64,000 bases of DNA from NCBI GenBank assembly GCA_040349255.1, contig JBEQUE010000024.1, forward strand, positions 1 to 64,000, read 5' to 3'. This stretch comes from DATMER01 sp040349255 (GTDB taxonomy: Bacteria; Acidobacteriota; Thermoanaerobaculia; Multivoradales; UBA5704). Below, piece after piece: positions 59,231 to 64,000 of this stretch. The notes beneath the pieces were generated by a model. That model did no database searches and had not been told where the DNA came from. It worked only from the letters and a program-made list of their open reading frames with translations. Position numbers and translations under genes: made by a program. Position 1 is the first letter of the stretch; the number at the start of each line of letters is the position of its first letter.

Positions 59231-60988
59231 TCATTCCGAGCGCGTCATCTCCAGGTCCGGCCGGCCGGGCTGGCTCAGGATCAGCCCGGTTGCCCGGCCT
59301 TCCGGGACCTGGAACGTCACCTTGTGACCGGGCGGCAGCCCCTCCACCCGGAACCGCGTCGGCGAGGTCGGGATCAGCAGATACCGCGGACCCTGCCCGA
59401 TTCCGAAGCGCACGCGCCCCGCGATGATGTCCACCCTGGCCGTCGGGCGCGAATTCTTCTTGCCCACATAGGAGCCGGTGAGCCGCTCGAGGTCGATCCT
59501 GGCGACCTTGACCTCGGGGTCTCCGAGGGTCAGCACGAAGTCCGGCCGCCGCATCTTCGCAACGCAGGAGGTGTCGAGCCCCTCCGCCGCGCCCGCGTCG
59601 ATGAACGCGGCGATCAGGCCGGACTCGCAGTCCTCGCCCTCCATCCCGTCCGTGCCGTGGGCGGCGTCCGGGATGACGACGTGGCGCGACCGCTTCAGGG
59701 TCCGGGCGACGCGTTCGCCGTTGGCCGCCGGCGTGGCCGGATCCCGCTCTCCCGAGAGCAGCAGGGCCGGCACGTCCGAGACGACCGGGCTCTGCAGGTC
59801 GGCTCCCAGGTCGCGGGTCGGCCAGCCCGTGCAGGCCTCCTTCTGCCGGCGGACGCGGAAATCCCCCAGGAAGGTGCCGGCCACGGCCGCTGCGACCTCG
59901 TCGTCGCGGATGAAGGCCACGTCCTCGGCGCAGGTGACCGACTGGAAGAAGCCCTCCGCCTGCTCGTCGAAGATGCTGCCCTGCAGGCGCGCCGTCAGGG
60001 CCAGGGGCTTCCAGTCTCCCTGGGCCGCCAGGTGGACCTCCAGCGGCAGCCGCGCGGCGTCGGCCGCCGAATAGAGCATGTACCGGAGCGTCTGAGCCAG
60101 GCCGGTGCGGGTCAGGCGCAGCTTGGCGGGCTGTCCGGTCTCGGGATCGGTCAGCTCCACCTGCACGGGCTCCGCGGTTGCGCGCCGCAGCACGGCGTCC
60201 ATGTCCTGGCGCAGCGCCGGAAAAGAGCCGCGACAGGCCGGGTCGCCCTGGCATTCGGCGATCAGGCCGTCGAGCGCATCCTGGGTGTAGCGCGCGGTGC
60301 CGAGAGGATAGCGCTCGTCGGGACGCACGACGCCGTTGAGCGTCGCGGTCCGCACGCTCCCGGGATGGCGCCGCAGGTAGGTCAGCGCGGCGCGCGTGCC
60401 GAAAGAGACGCCCATCAGGTTGAGCGGGCCGTAGCCCAGGGCGGTCCGCACCTCCTCGACGTCGTCGACCGCGGCGTCGGTGGTGTACCAGGAGAGGTCT
60501 CTCTCCTTGCCCAGGCGGTCCCGGCAGGCGCGGAGCTTATCGGTGGCCAGGAAGTCGTCCAGGAAGTCCTGCACCTCCCCGCTCCCCTTGAGCTCTTCGC
60601 AGAAAAGCCCGTCCGACATGCCGGTGCCGCGCAGGTCGATCAGCAGCACGTCGCGCCTCTGGCGCAGGGTGGGGAGCTGTTGGACCTCCCAGAAGCCCCA
60701 GGGAATGGAGGCCTCTCCCGGTCCGCCGGCGAAGTAGACGAACGGATCGGGGAGGCGTTCCGGACCGGCGGCCGGGAGCACCACGACGTGGAGCGGGATC
60801 TTCCGGCCGGTCCGGGCAGCCCTGTTCTCGAACACCTCGTAGGTGCCGCAGCGCGCCTCCGGAGGCATTCCGGGCTCCTTGCAGGGGGGCAGCTCGAAGC
60901 GGGCCGGAGGCTCCGCCGCGGACCCGGGCGCAGCCAGCCAAAGAGTACCCAATAAGACAGAAACGAGGACGGCTCCCTGCTTTCTCAT
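59231..60988 (-). CDS. Secreted alpha/beta hydrolase (S33/TAP-like peptidase)
   Basis: 585 aa. Signal peptide ends near GSAAEPP (about 25). The alpha/beta hydrolase core has the oxyanion region FVYFAGGPGEAS, nucleophile Ser in GVSFGTR, acid in LLSGERDPATP and His in PDAAHGTDG. It resembles tripeptidyl/prolyl aminopeptidases of family S33 with a TAP-like C-terminal domain. A C-terminal beta domain (about 490-585) follows. ATG 60988 with AGGAG upstream. Confidence 0.87.
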   Translation of the reverse strand: MRKQGAVLVSVLLGTLWLAAPGSAAEPPARFELPPCKEPGMPPEARCGTYEVFENRAARTGRKIPLHVVVLPAAGPERLPDPFVYFAGGPGEASIPWGFWEVQQLPTLRQRRDVLLIDLRGTGMSDGLFCEELKGSGEVQDFLDDFLATDKLRACRDRLGKERDLSWYTTDAAVDDVEEVRTALGYGPLNLMGVSFGTRAALTYLRRHPGSVRTATLNGVVRPDERYPLGTARYTQDALDGLIAECQGDPACRGSFPALRQDMDAVLRRATAEPVQVELTDPETGQPAKLRLTRTGLAQTLRYMLYSAADAARLPLEVHLAAQGDWKPLALTARLQGSIFDEQAEGFFQSVTCAEDVAFIRDDEVAAAVAGTFLGDFRVRRQKEACTGWPTRDLGADLQSPVVSDVPALLLSGERDPATPAANGERVARTLKRSRHVVIPDAAHGTDGMEGEDCESGLIAAFIDAGAAEGLDTSCVAKMRRPDFVLTLGDPEVKVARIDLERLTGSYVGKKNSRPTARVDIIAGRVRFGIGQGPRYLLIPTSPTRFRVEGLPPGHKVTFQVPEGRATGLILSQPGRPDLEMTRSE

Positions 60989-61110
60989 GACGGGCTCCTG
61001 TCTGAAGGCCAAGATCAGTGTACTACATCCATCATACACCAGATCGACTCAAGCCCGCCCGCGAGCTGTCGTATGATGGCTCCAGGACCTGAAAACGGAG
61101 AGATCCAGCC

Positions 61111-62544
61111 ATGACGAGCCTTCGCCGCCTCGCGCTTGCTTCCGCCTTCGCCGTGCTGATTCCTTCCCTGCCCGCCTCGGCCACCTGCGGCGGCGGCGGT
61201 GGTGGAGGCAACGGCGGCGCGGTCCCCAGCCTCGGCAGCGAGCCCGCGGTCTACCGGGTGTCCTGGACCGTCCTTGGCCCCGGCGCCGAGAAGCCGAAGG
61301 CGCCGCTCGCCGTCTACTGGTTCCCGACCTTTCCCACGGAGGCGCGGACCTCTCCGCTGCAGACCTCGCGCGCCCTGTCGCTCGCCGGCGGCCGCTGCGT
61401 CGGGATGGCCCTGGTGACGCCGGACAACCAGGCGCTCCACGAGGCGTTCAAGGCGGCGTCCGACGAGATGGTGGTCCTCGCCGGCGCCGACGGAGGCGAG
61501 CTCGGACGGGTCGCCGCCAAGGACGGCAAGCTCGACGCCGGCGCCGTGGAGAAGCTCCTCTCCGCGAAGCTCGACGAGCGCGAGGACGCCCTCAAGGAGC
61601 TCGTCAAGGGCGCCGAGAAGAAGGCGGCGGCCGACAAGGAGGGCGCCATCGCCGACTACCGGCAGGTCTGGGAGCAGCGCTGCCTCTTCCCCAGCCTCGG
61701 CAAGAAGGCCGCCAAGGGGCTGACGAAGCTCGGCGCCAAGCCGGACGAGGAGAGCCTCCTCCAACTCGGTCCGGACGGCCTGGCCGATCCCGACGTGCGC
61801 GGCGAGCACGCCGAGATCGCCGGCCTTCTCAAGCAGGGCCTGGAGGCCGAGATCGCGGCGCGCTACGTCGACGCCGAGCGACTCTACTCCCAGGCCGCCG
61901 GGATCGATCCGGCCGACGCCACGGCGCTGCGCTTCCTGGGCGAGCTCTACCGGCACCAGACCGGCGACTGGGCCAGGGCCCGGACGGTCTTCGAGCGCGT
62001 GCTCGCCATGCCGGCCGACCCCATCGCCCGCGCCGTGGCGCTGCACGGCCTCGGCAAGATGACGATCCACGGCGGGCGCTTCGCCGACGGCCTCGCGCTG
62101 TTCGAGCGCTCGCTCGCGGCCCATCCGCTGCCGATCACCTACCGCAACCTGGCGGTCTACTGGTTCTCCGAGCGCCAGGCGGAGAAGGCGGCGGGCTTCA
62201 TGCGCCAGGCCCTGGCTCTCGATCCGGACGACCGATACAACCGGATTTTTGCCGCCGTCTACCTTGCCGCCGCCGGCCACAAGGACGAGGGGTCGCAGAT
62301 CGCCAGCGCGAACCACGAGGTCCTGGAGGCGAGCTACAACCTCGCGGCCATCTGGGCCCAGGTCGGCGACCGCAAAAAGGCCATGGAGCTGCTGCGCCGG
62401 CACTTCTACGAGTACGAGCGCTACGACTCGGTGCGCGCGATGGAGATGCAGGAGGCCCGCGACGACTACATGTTCGCGAGCCTCCACCAGGACCCGGAGT
62501 TCGTGGAGCTGACCCGCCTGGCGGACGGGCACTCCATGAAATGA
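61111..62544 (+). CDS. Secreted TPR-repeat protein
   Basis: 477 aa. Signal peptide ends near PASATCGG, followed by a glycine run. A thioredoxin-like or alpha/beta segment (about 50-140, PLAVYWFPTFPTEA) precedes four to five TPR-like helical repeats (about 230-450, GLEAEIAARYVDAERLYSQA, GDWARARTVFERVL, GRFADGLALFERSL, AEKAAGFMRQALAL). Probably a periplasmic scaffold. Function not assignable. Confidence 0.75.
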   Translation: MTSLRRLALASAFAVLIPSLPASATCGGGGGGGNGGAVPSLGSEPAVYRVSWTVLGPGAEKPKAPLAVYWFPTFPTEARTSPLQTSRALSLAGGRCVGMALVTPDNQALHEAFKAASDEMVVLAGADGGELGRVAAKDGKLDAGAVEKLLSAKLDEREDALKELVKGAEKKAAADKEGAIADYRQVWEQRCLFPSLGKKAAKGLTKLGAKPDEESLLQLGPDGLADPDVRGEHAEIAGLLKQGLEAEIAARYVDAERLYSQAAGIDPADATALRFLGELYRHQTGDWARARTVFERVLAMPADPIARAVALHGLGKMTIHGGRFADGLALFERSLAAHPLPITYRNLAVYWFSERQAEKAAGFMRQALALDPDDRYNRIFAAVYLAAAGHKDEGSQIASANHEVLEASYNLAAIWAQVGDRKKAMELLRRHFYEYERYDSVRAMEMQEARDDYMFASLHQDPEFVELTRLADGHSMK

Positions 62545-62594
62545 GCGCGGAGCCCGCGGCGCCACCGATACCGGCCTAGGGGCTGGACTGAGGG

Positions 62595-63725
62595 TCAGAT
62601 ACCGCGCGGATACGGAAAAGCCGCGGCGGCGGGCGCATTCGCGTCGAAGTGGCTGCGGACGGCCCGCTCGGCCATGCCATAGCCGAAGTTGATCAGCCGC
62701 TCCTGGAGGTCGTCGTCCAACTCCGAGAGGCGGGTCGGGATCTTCGCGAGCTCGCCGGCCCGATCGGTCGGCAGCGCGAGACGGCTCGCCGCCGGATACT
62801 TCCGCGGATCCGTCGCCATGCCCCAGTAGGCGCCGTTGCGCTCGCCCATCTTGAAAGCCCAGACGAGCTGCCGCTTTCTCAGGCTCCTCACCTGGTTGTC
62901 GATCATCAGGCCGATGCGCACGCCGTGGGACGCCCAGTTCGCCGCCGGCTCCTCCTCCGGCTCCAGCTTGCTTCCGGCGTCGCTGACCAGGATGGTCCGG
63001 CAGCGCTTCCAGGCCGTTTCAATGCCCATGTTGTCGTACACCCCGCCGTCCGTGAGCAGCACCTCGGTGGTGAACGGCGGCCGGTTGAGAGGCCCGGGAT
63101 CCGCGGCGAAATCGCCGGGCTTGAACTCGAGCCGCACCGGCGACAGCACCGGCGGGAACGCCGACGACGCGGCCACCGCCGCGGCCACACTCGTGGTGGG
63201 GTTGAGATAACGGCCGATCTGCCAGTCCGCAATGTAGGGTTTCGAAAAGCGCATGAGCGAGCCGGTCTGCACGTTCGTGGAGTTGAACACGAAGCGCGGA
63301 TGGTCCGGGAGGTCCTGGAGCGTGTGATCGCCGAACAGGACCTCTCTGTAGCGCTTGATCACCCGGTCGCTCACCGTGCCGGGGGTGAAGACGCCGACGA
63401 GCACGGCCTTGGTGTCGATGCCGATGCCGGCCATGCGCCGCACGGGCCCGACCACGTGCTGCTCGAAGGCCTTGGAATCTTCCGGGCTGAGCCGGGGCCA
63501 CGCGAGCGCCAGGACGGCCGAGGCGATCGATCCGCCGGACACGCTGGAGATGCGGGCCAGCTTCGGGAGGCAGCCGGCGTCGTTCAGATACCACAGCACG
63601 CCGAGGTGGAAGAGCATCGCGCGATAGCCTCCGCCGGACAGGCAGAGGGCGATGCAATCCTCGAGGCGGTCCTCCTGGACGCTCGAGGTCATGGGCATCT
63701 CGCCGGGCGGGACAGAGCTCGGCAC
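62595..63725 (-). CDS. Patatin-like phospholipase
   Basis: 376 aa. Oxyanion loop SGGGYRAM (30-37), nucleophile Ser63 in SVSGGS (first Gly of GxSxG replaced by Ser), and the catalytic dyad Asp in LTDGGVYDN (about 225). Patatin-like enzymes release fatty acids from phospholipids. No signal peptide. GTG start at 63725 is supported by AAGGAGG seven bases upstream. Confidence 0.87.
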   Translation of the reverse strand: MPSSVPPGEMPMTSSVQEDRLEDCIALCLSGGGYRAMLFHLGVLWYLNDAGCLPKLARISSVSGGSIASAVLALAWPRLSPEDSKAFEQHVVGPVRRMAGIGIDTKAVLVGVFTPGTVSDRVIKRYREVLFGDHTLQDLPDHPRFVFNSTNVQTGSLMRFSKPYIADWQIGRYLNPTTSVAAAVAASSAFPPVLSPVRLEFKPGDFAADPGPLNRPPFTTEVLLTDGGVYDNMGIETAWKRCRTILVSDAGSKLEPEEEPAANWASHGVRIGLMIDNQVRSLRKRQLVWAFKMGERNGAYWGMATDPRKYPAASRLALPTDRAGELAKIPTRLSELDDDLQERLINFGYGMAERAVRSHFDANAPAAAAFPYPRGI

Positions 63726-63753
63726 GGAGTCCTCCTTTCTGGTGATTTCGATT

Positions 63754-64000
63754 CTATCTGGTCCAGTCGTAGCAGGCCGCGAGCTGCCGAAGGATGTCGG
63801 AATCGTCGCCGTCGTTGACGATCACCTTCGTACCTTCCGGCGGCGTCTCGAAAAAGTGCCGGGTCTCCTCGAAGTACTCGACAGTGACGTAATTCTTTCG
63901 TTCCCGGATCCGGAGGACGTTTACCTCGTGGTCCGCCACGATCCAGAGGAGCTCGACGTCCGGGAACGCCTCGCGCATCAGGTCTCGATGACGCTGGAAG
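63754..64000 (-). CDS. Partial hypothetical protein running off the window
   Basis: The C-terminal 81 residues are visible and the frame stays open through the window edge, so the start lies beyond 64000. The visible part (VELLWIVADHEVNVLRIRER, then a short beta-rich region) matches nothing I recognise. It lies 28 bp upstream of the patatin gene in the same orientation and may be in its operon. Confidence 0.5.
   Translation of the reverse strand, partial: FQRHRDLMREAFPDVELLWIVADHEVNVLRIRERKNYVTVEYFEETRHFFETPPEGTKVIVNDGDDSDILRQLAACYDWTR

Noticed and set aside
1..64000. tRNA or rRNA genes
   Set aside because: None recognised on either strand by eye; a covariance-model scan would be needed to exclude them fully.

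Overview
The window is GC-rich bacterial chromosome, most likely from an Acidobacteriota member (inference). The markers are a VWFA-related protein of the acidobacterial type (10659-12311), an acidobacterial-type duplicated orphan permease (53971-56427), several secreted TPR/VWFA-like proteins, and a Ser/Thr kinase beside an FHA-bearing AAA+ regulator. No rRNA, tRNA or CRISPR array was recognised.

Layout. 27-5953 (minus) is a tightly overlapping operon: acyl carrier protein, ketosynthase, a ketosynthase-like chain-length-factor subunit without catalytic residues, an FAD-dependent halogenase-like enzyme and a carotenoid-oxygenase-family protein. It continues off the left edge and looks like a compact type II PKS/polyene pathway. 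6.2-18.4 kb holds a BNR-repeat protein, a GDT1-type transporter, the VWFA protein, a kinase/regulator pair, a secreted beta-helix protein and a truncated hemoglobin with a signal peptide.

18.5-32.5 kb is the accessory region. It contains two near-identical 162-aa genes flanking 3.4 kb of mixed genes, a 585-aa Cys-rich unknown, a FRG-domain gene with a membrane partner, a 16-unit 20-bp repeat array (26748-27067) and a frameshifted metalloprotease. It ends with an AT-richer three-gene island (membrane protein, SPPY DNA-methyltransferase-like protein, PLP-dependent enzyme; 29078-32107). That island is bracketed by a direct duplication of about 100 bp from the 3' end of the next gene. It is my best candidate for an undescribed system, possibly DNA modification or defence.

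32.4-43.4 kb is mostly core: a zinc-peptidase-like protein, a sorbosone-dehydrogenase-like protein, a PilB/GspE ATPase, a bactofilin-like protein with an M23 peptidase, an inositol monophosphatase, a MerR/TipA regulator with a textbook 19-bp-spacer promoter, a zinc-ribbon protein and an alkaline-phosphatase-superfamily lipoprotein. 43.6-47.4 kb (plus) is a four-gene lipid operon: sphingolipid-desaturase-like, class III aminotransferase, phosphatidylcholine-synthase-like and HAD phosphatase. 47.4-53.8 kb is an Rhs polymorphic toxin with a predicted nuclease tip and a coupled putative immunity gene. The right end has a permease, glycosyltransferase, sugar-epimerase-like protein, membrane methyltransferase, secreted hydrolase, TPR protein, patatin and a partial gene leaving the window.
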